From COE1 sp963596435 (GTDB taxonomy: Bacteria > Bacillota > Clostridia > Lachnospirales > Lachnospiraceae), in the NCBI GenBank assembly GCA_963596435.1, contig CAVBMG010000001.1:107544-171543 (forward strand): DNA of 64,000 nucleotides. The letters run 5' to 3'. Below are positions 9,628 through 18,807 of this stretch, piece by piece. Below the pieces are notes generated by a model that saw nothing but the letters and a program-made list of their open reading frames with translations, was not told the DNA's origin and searched no databases. The translations under genes were made by a program, and so were the position numbers. Each line of letters begins with the position of its first letter. The stretch's first letter is position 1.

Positions 9628-12243
9628 ATGGCATTACATGAGAAAAAGCACAGACCAAGATGGAAAATAGCCGGGCTTGCAGCAGCCTTAGCTGTTGTTA
9701 TGCTGTTGATCTGGCAAAAAGACCTGATATCAAATGCATTATTTGATTCGAGCCGTGCAGTGCGGATTAATCCTGAAGAAATTGAGAATTCAACGCTGAT
9801 CATCGGTACACATCTGATCTATCTGCATGCAATGAATGACCAGTTATATGAAATAGCCAAGCAGTCAGCTTCTGATTCTGGACAGGACAGGGTCTATTAT
9901 AAGTCTGAAATGGCAGGAGGACTCTGGTATGATATCACAGATGCAGAATCGTTAAAGGATATTACGACTGATGGAGTAATTGTCTCAAATGATGATATAC
10001 GAAGCCTGTATTTTACCCATCATACGAAATCTGACAGGATCACATATGATTTACAGACGAATCAGTCGGTATGCATATTTAATATTTATCCCATATATGA
10101 GCTGGAAAGCATGGCTGAACTGGAACCCTTAAAGCTCCAGTACGATACAATGAAGGAATCCCAAAGCGAAGATGAAACGGTGAAGCGTAATCTGCAGCTG
10201 ACGGGTGATTTCTTCAAGACAGAAGTAAAGACAAGTGCATCAGAATTATATGAACAACAGCTGGATGCACTGCAGGGCTATTATGAGGAGCTTGTCAATA
10301 ATGATGCATCATCAACGGAAACAGAGTCTGTACTTAATGTTATGGAGAAGGTTGATGCAGCAAGAAAGGGAGCAGTTTTTACCATAGTGGATTATGCGCT
10401 GGAGAATCTACAGACCAATGTCGCAGATACCAAGACCAAGCAAGGTGAAAACGACGAGGAAGACACCATTTATACAATAGATGATGCCCTTCTTACTGCA
10501 ATCGGAAATGCACAGTCATCCGTATCCGAGAGTATGACAGAAGCCCAGGGCAAAATGCTGGAACAGGGAAGTACCGTGTTATCAGCTACAGAATATGAAT
10601 TGTCACAGAATCTGATCAACACCGCACAGTCCCATAATTATGCTTCCTGTGATGGTATCAATGCAAAACTGATCGACCTCAAACACATTATAGACGGTAA
10701 GATAGTAAAGCGGAGTACAGAGCTTTCTCTTGCAGAAGAGATGATAGCCAAGGCAGATGTGAAATATCAGCAGATATTATCCCAGGGAGAAAGTACATTG
10801 TATAAGACCAAGGCAGGAGAGAATGCTTCCCATGCCGCATTGGAAAATATCATAAAACAGGATCTGACAGATGTAAATGCAGTGAGAAGCGAACTTCAGT
10901 TCCTGATTCAGAGTAAGACAGACAGACTGGAAAATGAGGCAGCCAGATCATATGTCCTGACAAGGATTCAGGAGTCTTCCGTTTTTACAAGGCAGATAAA
11001 ACAGGATGCATATCAGAGTGCCATGAAGAACACAGTAGATCAGTATATTGCGTGGTTGAATGACCTCCTTGTAAAGGTTAAAAAAGAAGGAAACACACAG
11101 ACAGAAACGGACAGCCTGTATGAAGAAAAGGCGGATTTGCAGGAACAGCAGCTGGAAGCACTGGACAGTCTGAATCTGGATACGGCAAAGAAGCTGGAGA
11201 TACAGATTGCAGTAGTAGATGAGAAAATAGCAGAGCTGGAGAAAAATGCAGAGAGTAAGCTGAACTCTTTAACAGAACAGAAAAGTACATTGGAAAAACA
11301 GATAGCAGAGCATCCAGAGGATGATAGCCTACAGGAACAACTGGCTGATATAAATGCACAGATAGCAAGCACTTCTGCTGATATGTCAGATGGAAGCGAA
11401 GCATCCAATATTCTCGGCATGAAGAATGAGGCTATGAACTATCTGAAAGAAGGCGATACATCAGCTTCTGCAATGCAGGCGATTACCGATTGTATAGATG
11501 GATTGGGAGGCATGATGCAGGATGGTTCTTCTCTTGCTCTAAATGCCATGAAAGATATCTATCAGCAGATGGTATCTGAATCGTATCTTGGAAATGCGGA
11601 TCAATATGATGATATGATACAACAGATGGAACAGACTCTTGAAGAAGCAGACCTGAACAGTCTGACGGCACAGACAGCTTCTGATATATCATCAGATCAG
11701 GCAATTGCCACACTTGAAGAAGAGATGGGTGTCAGTCTGGATGGTGAAATGTCCCAGACAGATCAGGATGCAGCAATACTTGCACTTTCACAGAGCTATG
11801 AAGAGACACAAAGCAGTGAGATTAAAGAAGTGCTGGATGCACAGATCATTAAGGCAATGGAAAGTGGAAACGATGATATATTTGAAAGTTACAAAGAAAA
11901 CAGAGAATCCTACGCACCTGCTGAGGTTGTAGCCCAGATTGCAGGTTACAGATACTTATGGAATGACACCAGAAAGACAGCGGTGTTATCCAGAGGGGCA
12001 AAATTCTATACTTTTACAACATTTTATAATACGGTAGGCAGGGAAGATGGAAAAGAAGAGACTATGGATGTGCAGGCAGCATTTCAAGGCAGGATTTATC
12101 TTCCGAATTCTTATATCAGTAAAACTTTTGGCTGCCAGGTATCAGACATTTCCGGTACAGATTATTCTGTACTCGTAAATGATACAGTGATTGAAAAATC
12201 ACAGGAACTAAGTTCTAAACTACTTGAGAAAGGAGGAAATTAG
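9628..12243 (+). CDS. Membrane-anchored giant coiled-coil protein
   Basis: 871 aa. One membrane helix near the N-terminus (about 12-27) is followed by a long extracytoplasmic part: a small globular N-domain, extended coiled coils (about 170-700, rich in Glu/Gln/Lys/Asp/Ala/Ser), and a C-terminal beta-rich domain. I recognise no family. Its size and position, just before the PAAR-like tip and sheath, suggest a wall-spanning tether or conduit working with the TolC-like protein. GAAAGGAGG precedes the ATG. The stop codon overlaps the start of the next gene by one base, indicating translational coupling between the envelope module and the tip protein. Confidence 0.55.
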   Translation: MALHEKKHRPRWKIAGLAAALAVVMLLIWQKDLISNALFDSSRAVRINPEEIENSTLIIGTHLIYLHAMNDQLYEIAKQSASDSGQDRVYYKSEMAGGLWYDITDAESLKDITTDGVIVSNDDIRSLYFTHHTKSDRITYDLQTNQSVCIFNIYPIYELESMAELEPLKLQYDTMKESQSEDETVKRNLQLTGDFFKTEVKTSASELYEQQLDALQGYYEELVNNDASSTETESVLNVMEKVDAARKGAVFTIVDYALENLQTNVADTKTKQGENDEEDTIYTIDDALLTAIGNAQSSVSESMTEAQGKMLEQGSTVLSATEYELSQNLINTAQSHNYASCDGINAKLIDLKHIIDGKIVKRSTELSLAEEMIAKADVKYQQILSQGESTLYKTKAGENASHAALENIIKQDLTDVNAVRSELQFLIQSKTDRLENEAARSYVLTRIQESSVFTRQIKQDAYQSAMKNTVDQYIAWLNDLLVKVKKEGNTQTETDSLYEEKADLQEQQLEALDSLNLDTAKKLEIQIAVVDEKIAELEKNAESKLNSLTEQKSTLEKQIAEHPEDDSLQEQLADINAQIASTSADMSDGSEASNILGMKNEAMNYLKEGDTSASAMQAITDCIDGLGGMMQDGSSLALNAMKDIYQQMVSESYLGNADQYDDMIQQMEQTLEEADLNSLTAQTASDISSDQAIATLEEEMGVSLDGEMSQTDQDAAILALSQSYEETQSSEIKEVLDAQIIKAMESGNDDIFESYKENRESYAPAEVVAQIAGYRYLWNDTRKTAVLSRGAKFYTFTTFYNTVGREDGKEETMDVQAAFQGRIYLPNSYISKTFGCQVSDISGTDYSVLVNDTVIEKSQELSSKLLEKGGN

Positions 12244-12629
12244 TGGGAGCAGTTGTTGTAGCAGATGCCATGATCGCATGTTCATTTGGTTCACAACCGG
12301 GGAAACTGACTGTTACATCACAACAGACTGTACTGGCGGAAGGAAAACCTGTCGCAACAATACAGGATGTGATGCCATTGGTCAATATTTCAAGTATGGG
12401 TATGTGTTCATCACTACAGAATCCACAAGTAGCAGCGGCAACATCAGCAGCCCTGGGGGTACTTACACCACAGCCGTGTATACCCTGTATTCAGGGAACA
12501 TGGAATGCAGCACAGGGCAAATGTTTAGCAGGTGGCAAGCCGTGTCTGACCAGTGAATCCACAGCACGATGTGCATACATGGGAGCACTTAGCATTGTGA
12601 ATCCTGGGCAAAAGAAATTTGTTATCTAA
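12243..12629 (+). CDS. PAAR-like tip protein (DUF4280)
   Basis: 128 aa, GTG start directly behind AAAGGAGGAAATTA and overlapping the upstream stop codon. The sequence has the DUF4280 hallmarks: an early CSFG, ATIQDVMPLVNISSMGMCSS, AALGVLTPQPCIPC, GGKPCL and CAYMGALSIVNPGQ, with repeated Cys that could bind metal. DUF4280 proteins are PAAR-like beta-helical tips that sharpen the spike of contractile injection systems and may carry effectors. Here the gene is separated from the spike gene at 21296 and sits at the junction between the envelope genes and the sheath gene. Confidence 0.85.
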   Translation: MGAVVVADAMIACSFGSQPGKLTVTSQQTVLAEGKPVATIQDVMPLVNISSMGMCSSLQNPQVAAATSAALGVLTPQPCIPCIQGTWNAAQGKCLAGGKPCLTSESTARCAYMGALSIVNPGQKKFVI

Positions 12630-12668
12630 GTATCAAGAATATATTTTATGTATGAAAGGAGATTCAAA

Positions 12669-14369
12669 ATGGCAGAGTATTTATCACCGGGAGTTTATGT
12701 GGAAGAATATGATAATTCACCACGTTCAATCGAAGGAGTTGGTACCAGTACTGCAGGTTTTGTAGGAATGGCAGTAAAGGGAGCAACAAAAGGGGCACCT
12801 TCCCTGATTACCAATTATGCCTCATTCCTGAGAGAGTTTGGAGGATATTTAAGCGAATTTACACATGGTGAATACCGCTATCTTGCAAGCAGCGTAGAAC
12901 AGTTCTTCAGTAATGGAGGAACAAGATGCTACGTAGCCAGAGTAGCAGCACCGGGAGCAAAACAGGCACAGGCTGATGCAGGAATTCTTCATGTTAAGGC
13001 AGCCAATGAAGGTACCTGGGGCAATAAAGTACAGATTATGCTTTCACAGGCTGCCAAGAAGAAATTACAGCTTGTAGAGGCAGTTGGTGATGGAGTGTAT
13101 ACAGCCAAGAGTACAGCAGGATTCCTGGAAGGAGATATTGTTGTATTTGGGGAAGAATATAATCGCATCCGTTCTATTTTTGACAATACCATTACATTTG
13201 AAAAGGAATTTGCACAGGATCCTGTAGACGCAGGACTGGTTCCACAGAAGCTTCTTTATCTTGTAGAGACAGATATGCAGGTTCGCTATAACGAAGAAAA
13301 TGAAGTATATACAGGATTGAGCTTTAACATCAGTTCTCCTAATTATATTGTAAGCAAGCTTCAGAAGAGCGAATTGATTCAGGTTACAGTAGATCCTTGT
13401 GATGATATCTGCAATCCACTGGAAGCTGTCTTTGGTAAGGACACCGCTAAGGGAATTATTACATTAAGCGGTGGCAGCGATGGCAATATTTCTGAAGTAA
13501 CAGCAGGTACTTTCATTGGTGTAGATAATGGACCTGGCAACAGAACAGGTATTCAGGCTTTTATAGAGAATGATAATGTAAGCATGCTGGCTGTGCCGGG
13601 AATCACCATGCCGGATGTCATTGTATCTCTGGTAGCTCATTGTGAGAATTTAAAGAGCCGTTTCGCAGTAATTGATATGCCAAGAGATTGTGCAAAGACC
13701 AAAGAGCTGATTGAATACCGTGAAATGATCGACAGTACCTATGCTGCAATGTATCATCCATGGATTCAGAATTTTGACCGTTCTACACAGAAGGCAGGCT
13801 ACTTCCCACCATCAGGAGCTATTATGGGAATCTATGCAAGAACAGATATCGCAAGAGGCGTACATAAGGCTCCGGCAAATGAGACGGTAATGTGTTCTGA
13901 CCTGAATATCAACTTTAATAAGGGAGAACAGGATATTCTCAATCCGGCTGGTGTCAATCTGATCCGTAAACTGCCGGGACAGGGAATCCGTGTATGGGGC
14001 GCAAGAACTGCAAGCAGCAACAGCGCATACAAATATGTAAATGTAAGAAGATTGTTCATCTATGTGGAAGAAAGTATCAAGGCAAATACCAATTGGGTTG
14101 TATTTGAGCCAAATGATGCAACATTATGGACAAGAGTAAGCATCACGATCAATGGATTCCTGGAAAATCTGTGGAGAAGCGGTATGTTGGCAGGCGCAAC
14201 ACCGGAAGAAAGCTATTTTGTAGAAATAGGACCATCCACTATGACAAAGGATGATATCGCAAATGGCCGTTTGATCTGCAATATTGGCATCGCACCATCC
14301 AGACCGGCAGAGTTTGTAATCTTTAGAGTAACACAGTTCACTGCAGAAGCAGGTGGTTCAGAAGAATAA
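12669..14369 (+). CDS. Contractile sheath protein (Afp2-4/Pvc2-like)
   Basis: 566 aa. It starts with the classical sheath opening MAEYLSPGVYVEEYDNSP, followed by GTSTAGFVGMAVKGATKGAP and, near the C-terminus, WVVFEPNDATLWTRVSITIN, NGFLENLWRSGML and PAEFVIFRVTQ. Those last strands interlock neighbouring subunits in the extended and contracted states. The start at 12669 lies behind GAAAGGAGATTCAAA; the frame opens slightly upstream. Afp/PVC clusters have three to four sheath paralogues, while only one is present here, so the sheath is homopolymeric. The call is secure. Confidence 0.95.
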   Translation: MAEYLSPGVYVEEYDNSPRSIEGVGTSTAGFVGMAVKGATKGAPSLITNYASFLREFGGYLSEFTHGEYRYLASSVEQFFSNGGTRCYVARVAAPGAKQAQADAGILHVKAANEGTWGNKVQIMLSQAAKKKLQLVEAVGDGVYTAKSTAGFLEGDIVVFGEEYNRIRSIFDNTITFEKEFAQDPVDAGLVPQKLLYLVETDMQVRYNEENEVYTGLSFNISSPNYIVSKLQKSELIQVTVDPCDDICNPLEAVFGKDTAKGIITLSGGSDGNISEVTAGTFIGVDNGPGNRTGIQAFIENDNVSMLAVPGITMPDVIVSLVAHCENLKSRFAVIDMPRDCAKTKELIEYREMIDSTYAAMYHPWIQNFDRSTQKAGYFPPSGAIMGIYARTDIARGVHKAPANETVMCSDLNINFNKGEQDILNPAGVNLIRKLPGQGIRVWGARTASSNSAYKYVNVRRLFIYVEESIKANTNWVVFEPNDATLWTRVSITINGFLENLWRSGMLAGATPEESYFVEIGPSTMTKDDIANGRLICNIGIAPSRPAEFVIFRVTQFTAEAGGSEE

Positions 14370-14385
14370 AAAGGAGTGATTGAGT

Positions 14386-14880
14386 ATGGCAACTTATGAT
14401 AATGGTTCAGGATTAGCATATCCGTTAACAAAAATGAACTTTTTGGTTACCGCGGATTCCGTAAGCGGTACAGCAGCATTCAGTGAAGTGAGTGGTATAG
14501 AAGCAACAGTAGATGTAATTGAATTCAGACAGGGCAATGCTCACAGTATGGCTCCTGTAAAGATTCCAGGACTTGTAAAGCATGGAAATGTTACTCTGAA
14601 AATGGGCTATACCATTGATAATGCATTTAAGACCTGGATTCAGGAATGTGTAAGTGAAACAAGAGGAGAAATGCCCAGAACAAAGCTGTCAATTGAGTTA
14701 ATTGATACCAATGCAGGTACACCTGCAACAGCTGTAACCAGTATTTCAGGAACAAGAGTATGGGTATTAACGAACGCATGGGTTACAAAATACACAGCTC
14801 CAGATCTGAATTCTACAGCGAATGAAGTAGCAATTGAATCTGTAGAAATTGCATATGAGGAACTGGTGATTCCAAACTAG
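14386..14880 (+). CDS. Inner tube protein (gp19/Afp1-like)
   Basis: 164 aa, directly after the sheath gene. It has the T4 gp19-type tube opening YPLTKMNFLVTADSVSG, the FSEVSGIEATVDVIEFRQGN strand and GLVKHGNVTLKMGYTIDNAF. The protein should form hexameric rings stacked into the rigid inner tube pushed out on contraction. AAGGAG lies nine bases before the ATG at 14386; a TTG at 14380 would leave too little spacing. Family and position agree. Confidence 0.93.
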   Translation: MATYDNGSGLAYPLTKMNFLVTADSVSGTAAFSEVSGIEATVDVIEFRQGNAHSMAPVKIPGLVKHGNVTLKMGYTIDNAFKTWIQECVSETRGEMPRTKLSIELIDTNAGTPATAVTSISGTRVWVLTNAWVTKYTAPDLNSTANEVAIESVEIAYEELVIPN

Positions 14881-14954
14881 CAAGTGTTTAGGACAAATGA
14901 ATGACAGGGTATTGGCTTTTTAGACAATGCCCTGTTACATTAGGGGGAATTAGG

Positions 14955-15323
14955 ATGGAACTACAGACAATTTATGAATTTGAATTACCTAAGGGGTATA
15001 TGGATCAGAGCGGGAATCTGCATAAGCGGGGTAAAATGAGACTGGCTACAGCAGGTGATGAGATCAGCTCGACCAGAGATCCCAGAGTATTGAGCAATCC
15101 TTCTTATCTTACTATCGTTTTATTATCCAAGGTCGTAACAGAATTAGAAGGTGTGGAGATGGTAACACCTGCATTGATTGAGAAGCTTTTTACAGCAGAT
15201 ATGGCATTTTTACAGGATATGTATCAGAAGATCAACAATGTAGAAGCAGTGACAATGAAAGTTGTATGCCCGGAGTGTGGCTGTACCCATGAGGTTCCGT
15301 TAAATTTTACGCGAGAGGGATAA
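14955..15323 (+). CDS. Tail assembly chaperone-like protein with Cys motif
   Basis: 122 aa from the ATG at 14955, which has AGGGGGA upstream; the frame opens at 14901 without a good site. Features are IYEFELPKGYMDQSGNLHKR, an Arg/Asp-containing RLATAGDEISSTRDPRV motif, a helical centre (FTADMAFLQDMYQKIN) and a C-terminal CPECGCTH that could bind zinc. Similar proteins follow the tube gene in many eCIS and contractile phages and act in tail assembly. A slippery heptamer at 15302 followed by a stem-loop suggests that a fraction of ribosomes shift to -1 and produce a longer fusion of about 189 aa with the following reading frame, like the G/GT chaperones of phages. Confidence 0.75.
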   Translation: MELQTIYEFELPKGYMDQSGNLHKRGKMRLATAGDEISSTRDPRVLSNPSYLTIVLLSKVVTELEGVEMVTPALIEKLFTADMAFLQDMYQKINNVEAVTMKVVCPECGCTHEVPLNFTREG

Positions 15324-15335
15324 AACTTTATCCTC
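15302..15335 (+). promoter_or_regulatory. Candidate -1 programmed ribosomal frameshift signal
   Basis: The heptamer A AAT TTT (15302-15308) is in the correct phase of the upstream gene (Asn-Phe codons). Six bases later there is a stem of eight pairs with one bulged G (15315-15323 with 15328-15335, loop 15324-15327). A Shine-Dalgarno-like GAGG (15291-15294) lies upstream. The -1 frame is open only from 15293 and continues into the small reading frame ending at 15523; the zero frame stops at 15321. This is the full layout of a bacterial or phage frameshift element. Function is untested. Confidence 0.6.
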
Positions 15336-15343
15336 AGGAAGAA

Positions 15344-15523
15344 ATGTATAAAGAAATGGCATTTATATCTTACTATTTCCATTGGAGTGATGATTCTGTA
15401 CTGGGTATGGATCATGTGATGAGACGAAAATGGTGTAGGGAAATATCAGATATAAACAGCAGTTTGACTCCCTCGGATACGAAAAAAGAGAAAAATATAT
15501 TTGAATGGAAACCGACCAGATAA
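15344..15523 (+). CDS. Small tail-associated protein (DUF6760-like)
   Basis: 59 aa from the ATG at 15344, behind AGGAAG. The sequence contains MYKEMAFISYYFHWSDDSVL and DHVMRRKWCREISDIN, matching small proteins (DUF6760-like) that follow the tail assembly chaperone in many eCIS and phage-tail clusters. From memory, relatives begin with a YP..LYEEVAFIAYHFHW pattern; here LYPQEE lies upstream of the ATG in the same frame. That suggests the conserved part starts before the ATG and is translated by -1 frameshifting from the previous gene, or from a non-ATG start. Independent initiation at 15344 remains possible. Confidence 0.7.
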   Translation: MYKEMAFISYYFHWSDDSVLGMDHVMRRKWCREISDINSSLTPSDTKKEKNIFEWKPTR

Positions 15524-15538
15524 AGAAGGGAACGTACT

Positions 15539-16156
15539 ATGGCATCAATAGTGGAAGATTCAGGAAGAAGTCCGATATTGAATAATAATTTCCTGCTCAG
15601 AATAAATGCAGTCTATGATCTGCCCTGTTTCAGAATCAGTGGCTTTACCAATGAAAAGGAATATGAGCAGATTCAGGCAGGTGGAGTAAATGATTATGTG
15701 TATTTGAGACAGAAGCCTACAACGAAAATACAATCTTTTGTAGTAGAGCGGTATGTGGGAGCCAAGTTCTTTGACCCGCTCACAGTCGGCAGTCAGCCGG
15801 CACTTCCCATTATACTCTATGTCTCACGGTATAGTGATGATTTTGAAAATGCGAAGCTGACCTTCTATTTTACCGGGTGTACCGTATTGAATAAGACATA
15901 TGGTGAACTGGATGCGGAAAGAAGTGGCTTAATGGTGGAAAAAACAACGATTGCATACCAGCAGGTCTACTTATATTCTGCCAGCGAAGATGAACCACAG
16001 GCAGACTGGAGCTTTGATAAAGCAGGCAAGAACTATCTCGGCGAAGGGAAAAGGCATGCCATAACGAATACAAATGAAGTCCGTAAAAATGAAATGGAGC
16101 AAAACAGCAGGAAGTGGCCGGAAACAAGAAGTGCCAGAACCTTAAAAAATCTGTAA
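15539..16156 (+). CDS. Second tube-like protein (Afp5-like tube initiator/adaptor)
   Basis: 205 aa. It opens with SPILNNNFLLRINAVYDLPC and FRISGFTNEKEYEQIQAGG and keeps the gp19-like beta-barrel pattern, but is divergent from the tube protein at 14386 and has a charged C-terminal tail of about 50 residues. In Afp and PVC particles a divergent tube paralogue (Afp5/Pvc5) joins the tube to the baseplate hub. AAGGG precedes the ATG. Placement between chaperone and baseplate genes supports this role; the exact Afp5 equivalence is inference. Confidence 0.7.
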   Translation: MASIVEDSGRSPILNNNFLLRINAVYDLPCFRISGFTNEKEYEQIQAGGVNDYVYLRQKPTTKIQSFVVERYVGAKFFDPLTVGSQPALPIILYVSRYSDDFENAKLTFYFTGCTVLNKTYGELDAERSGLMVEKTTIAYQQVYLYSASEDEPQADWSFDKAGKNYLGEGKRHAITNTNEVRKNEMEQNSRKWPETRSARTLKNL

Positions 16157-16182
16157 AATAGTGTGTGAAGGGGACAGATAAA

Positions 16183-18804
16183 ATGCTGATGTTAAAAAGT
16201 CCGTTACAATTGCATAGTGTAGCACAGATCACAACGGTAAATGATCAGTTAAATGAGAAAATCAGGGGAAATTATCAGCTGCTGAATCTGTCCATATCTG
16301 CGGAAGATTTATTCCATATGACACTTCAGGAGCCGGATATCTATGTTGCCATGGGAAACGAACAGACTATGGCAGTAGAGAATAATCTCATCAATCAGAA
16401 TAACCTGAAAATAGAAGCGGTGAATCAGTTTATCAACCGTATTATGCTATTACATACAGATCAGTTCACGTATCAGGATGAGGTGTATATCACATCCTTT
16501 TTACAGAAAATAGGAATTGTGGATGTGGCATCCTTTGTAAAACAGGTCACAGAATCCATAAAAAAGAATGAACTGACACAGGAGCTGGTAAGCAAGTATT
16601 TTGAAACAGGGAGATCCCTGACTCATGTTGTCAGCAATTTACTTACACAAAATAAAGCAAAGCTGCCCGAACAAACGAAAGAAGAACAAAAAGCTTCTCA
16701 AACAGCAAATCTGCACAATATTGTATTTGAACATCTGCACACAGCGGAGAGTTCCAATACGATATATGATTATCTGGTAAATTTCAATGCAAAGCACATT
16801 ATATCCGAACAGCAGGCGAAATTATTACCTGCCATTCAACAGGCTGATACGATTCATTTGTATCAGTTAAGACAGCATGTGCTGCAACAGCCTTCTCCGG
16901 CAATATGGGAGTCTCATAATCAGTATGAAGAAATGACTTTTGAGGAGAACGAAATAACCCAGCATAATATTATGAAAAATCTGTCAGCTGCCATACTGAG
17001 CAATCTGATATCGAATGAAACGTATGAATTAAGGCAGCAGATAAAAAATCATCCTGCCTGGATTAATTTTACCAGTGCTTTGTACCAGAGTTCCTTAGAC
17101 ACTGTGCAGCGATTTGAGAGAAATCAGGCAGAATATCACAGTCATTCACAGATGACACATGTATATGAACAAAACATGACACAGCTGTCAGAAGATGAAC
17201 TGTCATTGATTGAGATGTTACAGGATATGAACATAAAGCTGTATGAACAGAATGTAGAGCAGCAGAACAGCTTCGTGAACAGCACGATCATGACATTACT
17301 TAAAAACCAGAATCTACAGCAGCAGGTAGAAGCTGCGGACAGGATTCAGAATATGCAGCTGATACAGAACTACGAGAAGGAAAATTCCATGCTACAGTTT
17401 TTGCAGCAGCAGTCAGCGGCATATGAAAATATATGGAACTATTATTATCATAAATGCGAAAATTATGAAGAATCACTTAGTGAGCTTCATTTACAGAATA
17501 TAGATATACATGCATTAAAGATGCAGCATAAACAGGAAGTGAAGCTACAGCAGGATGAGCTGGAGCAGTCATTTCAGAATAATCAGGAGATTCATGATAT
17601 CCAAAATATTGAAAGGAATCACAGCCTTAACCAGAACATACAGGAAGTCAATAATATAACGTGGCAGACGGATAACAGAAAATATGACTATACAGAAGAG
17701 AACAATATAACCCGGAAAGTCCTGCAGGATATACAGACAGAAACAAATGAAACAAACCTGCAGCAATCCTGTGATATACAACAGGATACCCTGCAGCTTG
17801 TACATCAAAATGACAATACCGAACATCATGTCCAGATCACAAATGAAGAAGAGTATGCGCAATATCTGTATCGTATGAATGAACAGAATATTGAAATGCA
17901 GAAGAAACTACAGCAGCAGAATAATAACAGGACTGTAGTAAAGAAAGTAATGGTAGACAGGAAATCGGCAATGCGGGATATGCTAAAGACCCTGCAACAG
18001 CCGGAGAAAGTACTTGAGGAAATATATCAGAATTCTGTCAGAATCGAAAAGCCGGTTTCACAGGAAATAGAACAATATTTACGTCTGGCAGACAAGGAAA
18101 CAAGAACTGTATATGAAGACATTCTTGGAATAGAGAGAACAACAGAAGAAAAGACAGAACAAAAGACGCTGGAGACAACGGTGGATACACTACAGAAGAT
18201 AGTAGAAGAGATTACCGCACAGGCAGCAACAGTGCAGAATACATCCCCTGATTCTATAAAGAGAGCGCAGAATCAGGAAAGAATACTGGTGGAAACCTTA
18301 CAGAACGTTATGCTCCAACAACAGAACATATATAAGAAAGAACAGGAAACGATTTCTGAATATGTACAATCAGAAGTGACAGATACAATAGAGAAGAAAA
18401 CGGTACTGAGACATACAGAGTCAGAAATCCTGCTGCCCTTGCAGCATATTGAGAAAACACTGACGCAGACAGTTCTTCCTAAAATGGAGAGAAAAGAAGA
18501 AGAGAAGGTATCTCTGATCCATCAGCAGAAAGAGCAGATAAATCAGGAAGTTGTGGAAGAGGTCTTGAATCAGCTTGAGGCAAACAGGAAAGTAAAAATA
18601 CAGAATGAAACGACAGAACAGACTGAGCATATTGTGATCAATCAGATTCAAAAGACCAAAAAAGAAATCATGACAGAAAGTCAACAGATCGTAGAAAATA
18701 TGATTCATAGAGAATTACAGACGAATTTACATACGATTTCGGAACAGGTATATCGTGACATTGAAAAAAGGCTGCTGAGTGAGCGAAGAAGAAGGGGGTA
18801 TTAA
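16183..18804 (+). CDS. Gln/Glu-rich coiled-coil protein, possible tape measure
   Basis: 873 aa, extremely rich in Gln, Glu, Asn, Lys and Ile and almost entirely predicted helical coiled coil; the N-terminal ~130 residues are less repetitive. It has no membrane segment or catalytic motif. It lies between the tube-type protein and the first baseplate hub gene. No other gene in the cluster resembles the Afp14-type length-determining protein, so a tape-measure role is plausible, although phage tape measures are usually hydrophobic and this one is highly polar. Start 16183 has GAAGGGG upstream; a GTG at 16165 in the same frame lacks spacing to it. Alternatives are a scaffold or cargo protein. Confidence 0.5.
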   Translation: MLMLKSPLQLHSVAQITTVNDQLNEKIRGNYQLLNLSISAEDLFHMTLQEPDIYVAMGNEQTMAVENNLINQNNLKIEAVNQFINRIMLLHTDQFTYQDEVYITSFLQKIGIVDVASFVKQVTESIKKNELTQELVSKYFETGRSLTHVVSNLLTQNKAKLPEQTKEEQKASQTANLHNIVFEHLHTAESSNTIYDYLVNFNAKHIISEQQAKLLPAIQQADTIHLYQLRQHVLQQPSPAIWESHNQYEEMTFEENEITQHNIMKNLSAAILSNLISNETYELRQQIKNHPAWINFTSALYQSSLDTVQRFERNQAEYHSHSQMTHVYEQNMTQLSEDELSLIEMLQDMNIKLYEQNVEQQNSFVNSTIMTLLKNQNLQQQVEAADRIQNMQLIQNYEKENSMLQFLQQQSAAYENIWNYYYHKCENYEESLSELHLQNIDIHALKMQHKQEVKLQQDELEQSFQNNQEIHDIQNIERNHSLNQNIQEVNNITWQTDNRKYDYTEENNITRKVLQDIQTETNETNLQQSCDIQQDTLQLVHQNDNTEHHVQITNEEEYAQYLYRMNEQNIEMQKKLQQQNNNRTVVKKVMVDRKSAMRDMLKTLQQPEKVLEEIYQNSVRIEKPVSQEIEQYLRLADKETRTVYEDILGIERTTEEKTEQKTLETTVDTLQKIVEEITAQAATVQNTSPDSIKRAQNQERILVETLQNVMLQQQNIYKKEQETISEYVQSEVTDTIEKKTVLRHTESEILLPLQHIEKTLTQTVLPKMERKEEEKVSLIHQQKEQINQEVVEEVLNQLEANRKVKIQNETTEQTEHIVINQIQKTKKEIMTESQQIVENMIHRELQTNLHTISEQVYRDIEKRLLSERRRRGY

Positions 18805-18807
18805 TCA

